A stretch of 64,000 nt of DNA from RYN-230 sp963814645 (GCA_963814645.1 CAWFDX010000009.1:992001-1056000), one strand, 5' to 3'. Numbered from the stretch's first letter, positions 1 to 8,684 are shown. Numbers and translations are program-made. The notes: generated from the letters alone by a model not told the origin.

Positions 1-262
1 CGGCCGTGATGATCACGATGTCGGATCCGGCGATGGCCTCGTAGCCTTCCCCGGCGGGCCCGGTGGTCTGCCCGGTCACCCGGGTCTCGAAGCCCTCGAT
101 CGGCCGCGACTGGTTCATGTCCAGCGCCAGCCCCTCGGGCTTGCCGTCGACGATGTCGGTCAGCACGACCTCATCGAAGATGTCGTATTCGGCTAGCCGC
201 TGCGCCGTGGTCGAGCCATAGAACCCGGCCCCGACAACGGTCACCTTGCCACTACGGGTCAT
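1..262 (-). CDS. mdh: malate dehydrogenase, LDH-like type (5' part of gene, cut by window edge)
   Basis: The first 87 codons of a minus-strand gene are visible; the rest lies outside the window. The product would oxidise malate to oxaloacetate with NAD in the TCA cycle. The start is ATG at 262 with a purine-rich GGAG upstream. Residues 7-15 carry the Rossmann nucleotide-binding motif VTVVGAGFYGS, followed by an acidic end of beta-2 (LTDIVDGKPEGLALDMNQ) typical of the lactate/malate dehydrogenase superfamily. The sequence DMNQSRP points to the LDH-like malate dehydrogenase group. icd lies upstream on the same strand, so the two would normally be neighbours, but an insertion sequence now ends 27 bp before this start codon and may have changed mdh transcription. 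Lactate dehydrogenase is the alternative, made less likely by the TCA context. Confidence 0.85.
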   Translation of the reverse strand, partial: MTRSGKVTVVGAGFYGSTTAQRLAEYDIFDEVVLTDIVDGKPEGLALDMNQSRPIEGFETRVTGQTTGPAGEGYEAIAGSDIVIITA

Positions 263-288
263 TTCCAGCGATCTCCGTTCCGGCCTAG

Positions 289-309
289 ACGAATGATTCC
301 TTATGGATC
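289..309 (+). repeat. left terminal inverted repeat of the IS
   Basis: The repeat begins ACGAATGATTCC and matches the reverse complement of 1288-1308 at 18 of 21 positions. Confidence 0.75.
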
Positions 310-310
310 T

Positions 311-1204
311 TCAGTGGTCGTAAGCGATCAGCGAGCGGGTGACCGGGGCGCCGGTCTTGTTGTTGTGCCAGATCGCGGCGGCCATGGCCAGGATGCGCTG
401 GGCGACCCGGATGGCGACGCCTTCGAAGGTGCGGCCGCCGTGGGCTTCCAGGTCGAGCTGGCCTTTGAGGGTGTCGTTGACCGATTCGATCAGCTGGCGG
501 ATGGCCTTGAGCACGGGCTGGCCGGGGCGGGCGGCCTCGTCCTTGCGGGAGGGCCGCAGCAGCGTGATGCCGCGGGCGGCCAGGTCAGCTTCGGTTTCGC
601 GGCCGGCGAAGCCCTTGTCGGTGATCAGGGCCAGGCCGGGGCGGGCGGCGGCCAGCTGCGGCTCGACGTCGAGCATGGCGGCCAGGACCTCCCGTTCGCC
701 GATCTTGGGGTCGGCCAGTGCCCACAGGACCGGCATCCCGGCGGGGGTGCAGATCAGGTACAGCCGCAGTCCCCAGAACCAGCGGGAATGGCTCGCGCAG
801 TACCCGTAGTTCGCCCAGCCCGCCATGTCCGAGCGCTTGACTGCTGGGCGGGAGCGGGCGCATTCGACCGGGGTGGAGTCAGCGATCCAGACAGTGTCCA
901 GCCAGAAGTCACTGTCGGCGGCCAGATCCCGGATCACCTGCTTGACCAGCGGCAGCGCCGCGCGCAGCCGCTTGTTGTAGCCCGGCTGGTGCGGCAGGTA
1001 CGGGAAGCAGCCGTTCAGGTGGCACAGGGCGAAGCGGATCCACCGGTGCTCGCTGTGAAAGCCCAGCAGTGCCTGCGCCACCGCCAGGCACACCAGTTCC
1101 GGCTGGCTCAGCCTGGCCGGATGCCCCGGCCGGCGGTCCTTCGCCAGCATGTCGTCGATCTTCACGTACAGTGCCGTCACGAGGGTGTCCAGATCAGCGT
1201 CCAC
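311..1204 (-). CDS. IS982 family transposase
   Basis: This 297-residue protein with a GTG start fills the insertion sequence almost from repeat to repeat. It is full length for the family and shows no internal stop, so the element may still be active. The order of features fits an IS982-type DDE transposase: an N-terminal helical region with the stretch SQPELVCLAVAQ, a first acidic motif around residues 105-112 (VWIADSTPVE), a second acidic residue in ITDKGFAGRE, and a C-terminal glutamate in IRQLIESVNDTLKGQ near residue 240. It would cut and join DNA at the inverted repeats. The name rests on recognising these motifs; IS5/IS4-type DDE enzymes are the alternative. Confidence 0.85.
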   Translation of the reverse strand: MDADLDTLVTALYVKIDDMLAKDRRPGHPARLSQPELVCLAVAQALLGFHSEHRWIRFALCHLNGCFPYLPHQPGYNKRLRAALPLVKQVIRDLAADSDFWLDTVWIADSTPVECARSRPAVKRSDMAGWANYGYCASHSRWFWGLRLYLICTPAGMPVLWALADPKIGEREVLAAMLDVEPQLAAARPGLALITDKGFAGRETEADLAARGITLLRPSRKDEAARPGQPVLKAIRQLIESVNDTLKGQLDLEAHGGRTFEGVAIRVAQRILAMAAAIWHNNKTGAPVTRSLIAYDH

Positions 1205-1287
1205 GAGAGCCTCCGGGCTCGACGTTTGGGTAGCAACGCCGATCCTTGGGCACCCTCGCCTGTTCCGTCACGCACGGACACACCCAT

Positions 1288-1308
1288 GATCAATACGGAA
1301 TCACTCGT
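1288..1308 (-). repeat. right terminal inverted repeat of the IS
   Basis: Read on the minus strand it begins ACGAGTGATTCC, the partner of 289-309. It abuts the CTAG that includes the icd stop codon. Confidence 0.75.
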
Positions 1309-2535
1309 CTAGCGGTGCTCAGCGGACATCGCCTCGGCGAGGTTCTCGCTGAGCTCCTTCAGGAATTCCTCGGTGCTCAGGAACGGCGTGCCCGGGCCCA
1401 CGAGCAGCGCCAGATCCTTGGTCATCTGGCCGCTCTCCACGGTCTGCACGCACACCCGCTCGAGGGTTTCGGCGAACCGGATGAGCTCCGGGGTGTCATC
1501 CAGCTTGCCGCGGTGCGCCAGGCCGCGGGTCCAGGCGAAGATCGACGCGATCGGGTTGGTCGAGGTCGCCTTGCCCTGCTGGTGCTGCCGGTAGTGCCGG
1601 GTCACCGTGCCATGCGCGGCCTCGGCCTCCATGGTCTTGCCGTCCGGGGTCAGCAGCACGCTGGTCATCAGGCCGAGGGAGCCGAAGCCCTGCGCGACGA
1701 TGTCGGACTCGACGTCCCCGTCGTAGTTCTTGCACGCCCACACGATGCCGCCGTCACCCTTGATCACCTGGGCGACCATGTCGTCGATGAGCCGGTGCTC
1801 GTACCAGATGCCCGCGGCCTCGAACTCGGCCTTGAACTCGGCCTCGTAGATCTCCTGGAAGATGTCCTTGAAGCGGCCGTCGTAGACCTTGAGGATGGTG
1901 TTCTTGGTGGACAGGTACAGCGGGTAGCCGCGGTCCAGCGCGTACCGCATGGTGGCCCGGCCGAAGTCGGCGATCGAGTCGTCGAAGTTGTACATGCCCA
2001 TCGCCACCCCGCCCCCGGCGAACTGGGCCACCTCCAGGTCGAACGGCTGGCCGTCGCCAGCGGGCTGGTAGCTGATGTGCACCGAGCCGGGCCCGGGCAC
2101 GACGAAGTCGGTCGCCCGGTACTGGTCACCGTGCGCGTGCCGGCCGATGATGATCGGCTTGGTCCAGCCGGGCACGAAGCGCGGGATGGCGGACACCACG
2201 ATCGGCTCACGGAACACCACGCCGCCGAGGATGTTGCGAATCGTGCCGTTCGGCGAGCGCCACATCTTCTTCAGCCCGAACTCGCTGACCCGGCCCTCGT
2301 CGGGGGTGATCGTCGCGCACTTGACGCCGACCCCGTGCCGCTTGATGGCGTTGGCCGCGTCCACCGTGACCTGGTCGTCGGTAGCATCCCGGTGCTGCAC
2401 GGACAGGTCGTAGTAGTCCAGCGTGATATCGAGGTAGGGCAGGATCAGCTGGTCCTTGATGAACTGCCAGATGATCCGCGTCATCTCGTCGCCGTCAATC
2501 TCGACGACGGGATTGATTACCTTGATCTTGGGCAT
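1309..2535 (-). CDS. icd: NADP-dependent isocitrate dehydrogenase (homodimeric, eukaryote-like type)
   Basis: This 408-residue protein oxidatively decarboxylates isocitrate to 2-oxoglutarate in the cytoplasm. It starts MPKIKVINPVVEIDGDEMTR, as the dimeric IDH1-like family does. The isocitrate-binding segment MWRSPNGTIRN lies at residues 91-101, with S94, N96 and R100 in the family positions; R109 and R132 are also present, the latter in IIIGRHAHGDQY. The metal-binding aspartates lie further on in the segment CKNYDGDVESD. Length matches the family. The TAG stop overlaps the CTAG at the edge of the insertion sequence. It shares strand with mdh downstream and citrate synthase upstream, giving a TCA cluster now split by the IS. 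Confidence 0.95.
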   Translation of the reverse strand: MPKIKVINPVVEIDGDEMTRIIWQFIKDQLILPYLDITLDYYDLSVQHRDATDDQVTVDAANAIKRHGVGVKCATITPDEGRVSEFGLKKMWRSPNGTIRNILGGVVFREPIVVSAIPRFVPGWTKPIIIGRHAHGDQYRATDFVVPGPGSVHISYQPAGDGQPFDLEVAQFAGGGVAMGMYNFDDSIADFGRATMRYALDRGYPLYLSTKNTILKVYDGRFKDIFQEIYEAEFKAEFEAAGIWYEHRLIDDMVAQVIKGDGGIVWACKNYDGDVESDIVAQGFGSLGLMTSVLLTPDGKTMEAEAAHGTVTRHYRQHQQGKATSTNPIASIFAWTRGLAHRGKLDDTPELIRFAETLERVCVQTVESGQMTKDLALLVGPGTPFLSTEEFLKELSENLAEAMSAEHR

Positions 2536-2672
2536 ACTGCCGACTTCCTTCCTTACCCACGCTGTGCTGCCGCCCGCGGGCTGTTCTCCCGGCGGGCGCT
2601 GTTATCCCGCCCGCGGGGTAGTCCCGCTGGCGGTGTACTGCCGCTGGCGCTGCTGGTCAGGTCCCGCCCTCG

Positions 2673-3158
2673 TCACCACGGGATCGGCAGCACGAGGCCA
2701 GCGACCAGGAGGCCGACAGCCAGGATGGCCAGCGCCGTGACGTCGATCGAGCGCCGTCTGCTGGCGAGCAAGCCCGCCCGCTGCTCCGGCAGGACCAGCC
2801 GGGCCGTGGCAGCGACGAAAAGCGCACCCGCCACTGCCAACGTACCTGGCCGGACGTAGTGCGCGCCCTGCCAAATCAGCGCCAGGCCGACGATCACGCC
2901 GCAGAGCACGATCAGGTAGGGCAACTGGGCCGCGGCGCCACCAGGCGGCCCGCCCCGCCGGGCCCGGCCGCGCCGGGACTGGCCGAGCGGCGGACCCGCC
3001 AGGGGACCAGCCGGCGGCCCAGCCGCACGGGATTGGCCCACCGGTTGGGCCGGGCCAGCCGGCCCGGCCGGCGGCCCCGCCATGCCGGTCAGCGCGGGCG
3101 CCACCAGCCCGGTGGCGTCCAGTGACGCCGCCACGCTCCCGTTGCCTAGGTCGCGCAC
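2673..3158 (-). CDS. DUF3017-like small membrane protein
   Basis: The 161-residue product has a glycine-, proline- and alanine-rich, low-complexity N-terminal half followed by three hydrophobic segments near residues 82-100, 107-125 and 140-159, so it is probably an inner-membrane protein. Small proteins of the DUF3017 family commonly sit beside mdh and icd in actinomycetes, and the position here, just upstream of icd on the same strand, supports that reading. The start is uncertain: GTG at 3158 gives the full length, but an internal ATG in the low-complexity part would also keep all three membrane segments. No catalytic motif is visible and the function is unknown. Confidence 0.6.
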   Translation of the reverse strand: MRDLGNGSVAASLDATGLVAPALTGMAGPPAGPAGPAQPVGQSRAAGPPAGPLAGPPLGQSRRGRARRGGPPGGAAAQLPYLIVLCGVIVGLALIWQGAHYVRPGTLAVAGALFVAATARLVLPEQRAGLLASRRRSIDVTALAILAVGLLVAGLVLPIPW

Positions 3159-3267
3159 TGCTCGCGCTGCTCCGTTTCCGTGTCCCGCATTGCCCGCGCC
3201 ATGCTGTACCCCTGACGCTACCGCGCTCTACCCCTGACGCTAGCGCTTCTGGCTACCGCTGGCCGCC

Positions 3268-4409
3268 TCACCGCTCGCTCAGCACGACCCAGCTGAGGTT
3301 CTGCTCGCCGATGTACTCGCTGTCCGGGCGGATCAGCCGGTTGTCCGCGTGCTGCTCCATCACGTGCGCGGTCCAGCCGGCCATCCGGCTGACCGAGAAC
3401 ACCGGGGTGAACAGGTCGGTGGGGATGTCCAGGTAGTGATAGACGGTAGCGGCGTAGAAGTCCACGTTGGGATAGAGGCCCTTCTCCGCGAGCACGGTCT
3501 CCTCCATCGCCCGGGACATCCGGTAGTACGTGTCGTCGCCGGACCGGGTGGCCAGTTCCGCGGACATCTCGCGGAGGTGGGTGGCCCGCGGGTCCTCGGT
3601 CTTGTAGACCCGGTGCCCGAACCCCATGATCTTCTCGCCCGCCGCGAGCCGGTCCCGGACCGCGCCGGCCACCGCCGCCACCGGGTCGGCGCCGGCCTGC
3701 GCCCGGATGGCTTCCAGCCCGCGCATCACCTGCTCGTTGGCCCCGCCGTGCAACGGGCCCTTGAGGGTGCCCAGCGCGGCCACCACGGCCGAGTGCATGT
3801 CGGACAGCGTGGCCGCGCAGACCCGGGCGGCGAACGTGGACGCGTTCATCGTGTGGTCCGCGTGCAGCACCAGGCAGGTGTCCAGGATCTCGGCATCGCG
3901 CTGGGCCGGGGCCGCGCCACGCAGCTGGAGCAGGAAGTTCGCGGCCAGGCTGAGGCCGGGATCCGGGGCCGGGCAGTCCCGGCCCTGCCGCGCGGCGTGG
4001 TACGCGGCGACCAGGATCGGCTGCTGGGCGGTGAGCCGGGCCGCCTTCCGCGCGTTGGCCGTGGCCGCGTTGGAGTCCTTGTCCGGGTCGTCCGCGCTGG
4101 CCAGCGAGACTAGGCTGCGCAGCGCCTCCATCGGGCCCTGCGCCGCGGAGATCTCCGCCAGCGTGGCGCTGACCAGCTTGCCCAGGGTGCGGCCGCCAAC
4201 CAGTTCGGCCCGGTAGCTGTCCAGCTCGGCCCGGCTGGGCGGGGCGCCGCGCTGGAGCAGGTAGGCGATCTCCTCAAAGGTCGCGGCCCCGGCCAGCTGA
4301 TGGATGTCGTAACCGCGATAGAAAAGCGGCCCGCCTGGCCATCGATGTCGCTCAGCGCGGTGGATGCGGCGACGACGTCAGCCAGTCCCTTGGACGGCTT
4401 GTCGGCCAT
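3268..4409 (-). pseudogene. citrate synthase with an apparent single-base frameshift
   Basis: Citrate synthase condenses acetyl-CoA with oxaloacetate. Translation from ATG 4409, behind a strong GGAGGT site, reads MADKPSKGLADVVAAS and continues to DIDGQAGR, then runs out of frame near 4321-4326. The proper sequence (LFYRGYDIHQLAG) appears in another frame just beyond, and the rest is intact to 3268. One missing base in the CGC-TTTT stretch explains this. Catalytic residues are present: the His in LHADHTMNAS, the His in GFGHRVYK and the Asp in NVDFYAA. The restored protein would be about 380 residues, like Bacillus CitZ. It is either a real inactivation or an assembly error at a short homopolymer; a core enzyme makes error more likely. 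Confidence 0.85.
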
Positions 4410-4666
4410 TTTGTCTACCTCCCGATAGCTCGCTCGGCAGTGTACTTCCGGCCGCCGCACCGGCCCTGGGCCGGCCGGCCAGGTCCGAATCGCGGCTGGC
4501 CCTGGCCCCGGTAGGGTGCCCGGGAAGACACGCTGCGCCCAGGGCCGAGCGCCGCGGGTAACCAGTTACGTAAAACGCGAGGTACGAATGGGGTACGGAA
4601 CGGCCCCGGAAGGGTAACTGGACGGAGAGAGATCTGTGACCACCCGGGCAATCAGGAGGAACTGTT
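4410..4666. promoter_or_regulatory. divergent promoter region, citrate synthase / FHA gene
   Basis: The 257-bp space separates two divergent genes. It holds the ribosome binding sites of both (GGGAGGT on the minus strand, AGGAGGA before GTG 4667) and an 8-bp palindrome TTACGTAA at 4566-4573, unusual in such GC-rich DNA and a possible operator. No convincing -35/-10 pair was identified. Confidence 0.35.
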
Positions 4667-5371
4667 GTGGACGGGCCCTACATTCGCATCGAGGACAGCG
4701 GGGACGTTATCCAGCTGTCCGAGGCCGTGACGACGATCGGGCGCGGTGCCGGCGTCAACATCCGGCTCAGTGACCCGAGCGTGTCGCGGCTGCACGCGGA
4801 GATCGTCCGCCGCGGCCCTTACGCCTACGTCACGGATCTCGGGTTATCGCGTAACGGCACCCGGGTCAACGGGCGGCTGGTGGCCCGCCGCGTCCTGGAG
4901 GACGGCGACGTGCTCACGTTCGGCAACGCCCGCTGCCGGATCGGCGGCCTGCCCGCCGAGGATCTGACCGCCGAGGTTGAGCTGCGCCGCTCGCCGAGCC
5001 CCGAGCTGACCCGGCGCGAACTGGACGTGCTCACCTCGCTGTGCCGCCCGGCGCTGTCCGATGAGGCCTTCGTGGCCCCGGCCACCGCCCGCGAGATCGC
5101 CGCCGACCTGGTGGTCACGGAAGCGGCGGTGAAGCAGCACCTGCTCCGGCTCTACCAGAAGTTCCGCATTCCCGAAGGCAGCAACCGCCGGGTCAGGCTG
5201 GCCAACGAGGTTGTCTCGCTCGGCCTCGTCCGGCCGCTGCCCGCGACCGGCCGGGACAATGTCCCGCCATCCGCAGCCAAGGCGCCGGGGAAACCACCGG
5301 GCGCGCCGGTATCCGCCGGGGCAGGGCGGGTCACAGCGGACGGAAACCTGCCCGAACGGCGCGCCAGCTGA
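4667..5371 (+). CDS. FHA domain protein with C-terminal winged-helix-like region
   Basis: The 234-residue protein starts with GTG 4667, eight bases after AGGAGGA. Residues 5-95 form a forkhead-associated domain, which binds phosphothreonine: the core motifs are TIGRGAGVNIRL, SVSRLHAEI and NGTRVNG. Residues 110-185 (ELTRREL, a gap, then ATAREIAADLVVTEAAVKQH) look like a helix-turn-helix segment related to response-regulator outputs. The tail is proline- and glycine-rich. The next gene, on the opposite strand, encodes a Ser/Thr kinase, so phosphorylated kinase or substrate may be its ligand; that link is inferred. It could act as a phospho-dependent transcription factor or adaptor. Confidence 0.85.
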   Translation: MDGPYIRIEDSGDVIQLSEAVTTIGRGAGVNIRLSDPSVSRLHAEIVRRGPYAYVTDLGLSRNGTRVNGRLVARRVLEDGDVLTFGNARCRIGGLPAEDLTAEVELRRSPSPELTRRELDVLTSLCRPALSDEAFVAPATAREIAADLVVTEAAVKQHLLRLYQKFRIPEGSNRRVRLANEVVSLGLVRPLPATGRDNVPPSAAKAPGKPPGAPVSAGAGRVTADGNLPERRAS

Positions 5372-5428
5372 CCCCGCCCCGCCCGGCTGAGCCGGCCTGC
5401 CGCGATGCGGCCAAATCAGAGGTAGCGC

Positions 5429-7261
5429 TCAGAGGTGGGCGCGCAGGAAGTGCCGCGGCAGATGGCCGAACACGCCGGGCAGGTGACCCACCCCGGGGAA
5501 CGCGGGCAGGTGCACCAGTGGCCCGGTAGGCGCGCCAAGCGGCCAGAACGCGGCCGGTGAGGTCATCGCGGTAGCAACCGCCGCGATGGCCAGCGCACCG
5601 AGCACGATGAAGATGACCGCCTGCACCCCTGGGCCGCGCGCCATCGCCGAGAACACCCGGTTGAGCTCCCGGCGCGCCTTGGCTGACCCCGGGCCGTACG
5701 CGTAGCAGGCGACCAGCGCGCCGGCCGCGTAGGACATCGCGTGGGCCAGCGACGAGCCGGGCACGGTCAGGTAGGTGATCCCGGCCGCCGCCGCGCCCGC
5801 GATCAGGGCCAGCGGCGCCTGCAGCAGCGTGCCGATCAGCGACCGGGTCACGAAGACCGGGAACGCGGCCACGTTCATCACCGGGCCGCGGGTGTCCGAG
5901 CCCCGGTGCGCCAGGTCGCCGGCCCGCAGCAGGGTCAGCATGGCCAGCGCGAGCAGGGTACCGGCCACCGGCAGCACGACGGCCACGCAGACCGCGACCA
6001 CCATGGTGGCCAGGACCAGCAGCGGCTGCCGCCGGGGCGCCGCCCAGCCGCGGTCACCGGCCGCGGCGGCCGCCCCGGCGGGCCGGGCGGCGGCCGGACC
6101 GCGGCCACCGGCGAACGTGTCACCGGGCGCGGCCGGGTAGCCGTTGGCCCGGCCCGACTGGTAATTCACCGGGGGCAGCACGTCGGCGAAGTCGTCGGGG
6201 CGTGGCTGGCCCGCGGCCATCGGCTGGGTCCGGGGCCGGGCCAGCCCAGCCCCGGCCAGGCCGGCCGGGCCAGCCATGCCAGCCGGGCCGCCTGCCGGGC
6301 CGCCGAACGCGGCCGGCCCCTGGCCGGGCAGCGCGGTGGCGGCGTGCCCGCCGGCGAACGCGTCCTGGGTCGGGTAGTGCACCGGGGCGTCGGCCCGGGT
6401 GCCCGGGGCCAGCAGGCCGCCGGGCAGTCCGCCCGGCACCGGCACCGGCTGCAGCGCGGCCACGTCCAGCCCGGCGGCCAGCCCGCACAGCTGGGCCGCG
6501 GCGGGCCGGGCGGCCGGGTTGCGGCGCAGCGCGCCGGCCAGCAGCTCGGCCAGCGGCGCCGGCACCCCGGCCAGGTCCGGCTGGCCGTTCACGATCCGGT
6601 AGAAGATCGTCTCGTACGAGCCGGTGCCGAACGGCGGGCGGCCGGTGGCCGCGTAGGCGACGGTGCCGCCCCAGGCGTGCACGTCCGCGGCGGCCGAGGC
6701 GGGCTGGCCCTCGATGACTTCCGGGGCCAGGTAGCCCGGCGTGCCCATGAACATGCCGGTCTGGGTCAGCCGGGTGGAGTCCAGTGCCTGGGCGATGCCG
6801 AAGTCGATCACCACCGGATCGCTGTTCACCAGCATCACGTTGCCCGGCTTGAGATCGCGGTGCACCACCCCGGCCGCGTGGATGGCGGCCAGCGCCTCGG
6901 CCAGCCCGCTGGCCAGCCGGGCCAGCCGGGCCCCGGTCAGCGGGCCGTCCTGGGTGACCACCTCGTCCAGGGTGCGGCCGGGCACGTACCGGGTCACGAT
7001 GTACGGCGTGTTCCCGGCCACGTCGGTGTCCAGCACCTCGGCCACGAACGGGCTGCGCACCCGGCGCATGGTCTCGACCTCGCGGGCCAGCCGCCGCCGG
7101 GCGTTCGGGTCACCGGCCACCGCGGGACGCAGCACCTTGATCGCGACCGAGCGCTGCTCAGGGTCGCGGCCGAGGTACACCACCCCCATGCCGCCCTCGC
7201 CAATGCGGTCGAGCAGGCGGTAGGGGCCGAGCCGGTCCGGCATCTGGTCCGCTGTTGTCAT
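5429..7261 (-). CDS. membrane-anchored serine/threonine protein kinase
   Basis: The 610-residue protein begins with a complete Hanks-type kinase domain: glycine loop GEGGMGVVY at 21-29, ATP-binding Lys42 in VAIKVL, catalytic loop HRDLKPGN at 134-141 with Asp136, DFG at 153-155, and GTPGYLAPE for the activation segment end. After residue 280 comes a long glycine/proline/alanine-rich linker, then three or four hydrophobic segments between about 410 and 590. Unlike PknB-type kinases, no PASTA repeats or large extracellular domain follow. The start ATG follows GGGGGG. It converges with the FHA gene and probably signals through phosphothreonine recognised by that or similar proteins; the substrates are unknown. 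Confidence 0.92.
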   Translation of the reverse strand: MTTADQMPDRLGPYRLLDRIGEGGMGVVYLGRDPEQRSVAIKVLRPAVAGDPNARRRLAREVETMRRVRSPFVAEVLDTDVAGNTPYIVTRYVPGRTLDEVVTQDGPLTGARLARLASGLAEALAAIHAAGVVHRDLKPGNVMLVNSDPVVIDFGIAQALDSTRLTQTGMFMGTPGYLAPEVIEGQPASAAADVHAWGGTVAYAATGRPPFGTGSYETIFYRIVNGQPDLAGVPAPLAELLAGALRRNPAARPAAAQLCGLAAGLDVAALQPVPVPGGLPGGLLAPGTRADAPVHYPTQDAFAGGHAATALPGQGPAAFGGPAGGPAGMAGPAGLAGAGLARPRTQPMAAGQPRPDDFADVLPPVNYQSGRANGYPAAPGDTFAGGRGPAAARPAGAAAAAGDRGWAAPRRQPLLVLATMVVAVCVAVVLPVAGTLLALAMLTLLRAGDLAHRGSDTRGPVMNVAAFPVFVTRSLIGTLLQAPLALIAGAAAAGITYLTVPGSSLAHAMSYAAGALVACYAYGPGSAKARRELNRVFSAMARGPGVQAVIFIVLGALAIAAVATAMTSPAAFWPLGAPTGPLVHLPAFPGVGHLPGVFGHLPRHFLRAHL

Positions 7262-7377
7262 CGTCCCCCCAGCCTACGAACTCCCCTCGTGCTACCCCGG
7301 CAGGACAGCACAGAACGCAGGTAGAAGCGGCACCGGAACGCAGGTAACGGACACCGCATGCGCACCGTTGTCACCGC

Positions 7378-7788
7378 CTAGGTGCCGGTGACCAGCCTGC
7401 GCAGCGCCTCGGCCGTCCGGGCATTCTGCTCGGCATAGCCGACGAGCGCGCGGGCCAGTTCGGCCGCCCATTCCTGCACCGGCACCGGCTGCCGGGACAG
7501 CACCACGCCGCGCACCTCACGGAGGATCTCCGCGGTCGGCTGCCCGGCCCGTACCGCCAGCGTCATGACCTGCTCCCCCAGCCGGACCGTGATCTTGGTT
7601 ACCTTGCCGGGCCGCCCGTGCATCCGGTCGGAAACGGAGCGGTCCCGTTCTATGGTCACACATCCGGGCGGCAGTGACTCGCCAAGGGACTCGGTCAGCA
7701 CCTGAGCGTAGATCGTCGCGTCGGCGCTGTCCGCGCGCAGCGCCGCGGTGACCAGATCGAGGTCCGGGCTGGGCACCGGCTCAGTCAT
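7378..7788 (-). CDS. conserved hypothetical protein, 136 residues
   Basis: I chose ATG 7788, preceded by GAAGGAGC, over an in-frame start further upstream that lacks a ribosome binding site. The soluble protein begins MTEPVPSPDLDLVTAALRADS and contains no signal peptide or membrane segment. The middle looks like alternating beta strands (VTKITVRLGEQVMTLAV) and the C-terminus is helical. I do not recognise the family. It lies between the kinase and the enoyl-CoA hydratase on the same strand, only 45 bp after the hydratase stop, so it may be co-transcribed with it. Confidence 0.65.
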   Translation of the reverse strand: MTEPVPSPDLDLVTAALRADSADATIYAQVLTESLGESLPPGCVTIERDRSVSDRMHGRPGKVTKITVRLGEQVMTLAVRAGQPTAEILREVRGVVLSRQPVPVQEWAAELARALVGYAEQNARTAEALRRLVTGT

Positions 7789-7833
7789 CGCTGCTCCTTC
7801 GACGGATAAAGCTGCGGGCCATCCCAACCAGTG

Positions 7834-8613
7834 TCACCGCCCGGCGAAGGTGGCCTGGCCAGGACCATTCTCGATGAAGCTGCGCATCCCGGTGCGCTGG
7901 TCCTCGGTCGCGAACAAGCCGGCGAACTGCAGCCGCTCGATCTCCAGGCCGGTGGCCAGGTCGGTTTCCAGGCCATCATCGATGGACTGCTTGGCCGCCC
8001 GCAAGGCGAGCGCCGGCCCGGTCGCGTACCTGGCCACCATCGACCGCGCCACGTCGTACACCTCGGCGTCCGGGGCCACCCGGTCCACCAGGCCGAGGTC
8101 GAGCGCCTCGGCCGCCTCGACGAACCGCCCGCTGAACACGATGTCCTTGGCCCGGGCCGGGCCGATCAGCCGGGGCAGCCGCTGGGTTCCGCCCGCGCCG
8201 GGGATCACGCCGAGCAGGATCTCCGGCTGGCCCAGCCGGGCGCGCTGGCCGGCGACCCGGAAGTCGGCGCACAGCGCCAGTTCCAGGCCGCCGCCCAGCG
8301 CGTACCCACTGATGGCCGCGACCACCGGCTTGGGGATCTTCGCCACCGCGGTGAACGAAGCCTGCAGCCGGCGGGAGTCCGCCGCCATCTGCGCGTAGCT
8401 GGCCTCGGCCAGTTCCTTGATGTCGGCGCCCGCGGCGAACACTTTCGGCCCGCCGTAGAGCACCACCGCGCGGCACGCCGGATCTGCGGACACTTCACCG
8501 GCGGCCGCCGCGATCTCTTCCTGGACCTGGGTGTTCAGCGCGTTCATCGGTGGCCGGTCCAGCCGGATCGTGGCGATAGCCTGATCGATCTCGACCGTGA
8601 CGAACTCACCCAT
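7834..8613 (-). CDS. enoyl-CoA hydratase/isomerase family protein
   Basis: A 259-residue crotonase-fold protein, expected to hydrate trans-2-enoyl-CoA in fatty-acid beta-oxidation or a related acyl-CoA reaction. The oxyanion-hole elements are clear: AGADIKEL at 61-68 and GGGLELALCADF at 107-118. One catalytic Glu is at 131 (GQPEILLG). The position of the second catalytic Glu of the rat enzyme aligns by eye with Asp157 (RAKDIVFSG), so the precise reaction is less certain. The start ATG 8613 follows GGAGG. No acyl-CoA dehydrogenase or thiolase is nearby. Confidence 0.88.
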   Translation of the reverse strand: MGEFVTVEIDQAIATIRLDRPPMNALNTQVQEEIAAAAGEVSADPACRAVVLYGGPKVFAAGADIKELAEASYAQMAADSRRLQASFTAVAKIPKPVVAAISGYALGGGLELALCADFRVAGQRARLGQPEILLGVIPGAGGTQRLPRLIGPARAKDIVFSGRFVEAAEALDLGLVDRVAPDAEVYDVARSMVARYATGPALALRAAKQSIDDGLETDLATGLEIERLQFAGLFATEDQRTGMRSFIENGPGQATFAGR

Positions 8614-8684
8614 GACGCACCTCCTGCCGGGCCAGTGTCCAGCAGGGCGGGCATCACGCTGCCCGCCCAGGGCCCAGGTGGAGG

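Larger units (their letters stand above)
289..1308 (-). mobile_element. IS982-like insertion sequence, about 1.02 kb
   Basis: A single transposase gene is bounded by matching terminal inverted repeats: 18 of 21 bases agree between 289-309 and the reverse complement of 1288-1308. CTAG flanks both ends (285-288 and 1309-1312), which fits a 4-bp target duplication; because CTAG is its own reverse complement it could also be the outer end of the repeats, so the exact boundary is uncertain by a few bases. The element sits between icd and mdh. The right CTAG contains the TAG stop codon of icd, so the insertion left icd intact. Family assignment rests on the transposase sequence. Confidence 0.85.
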
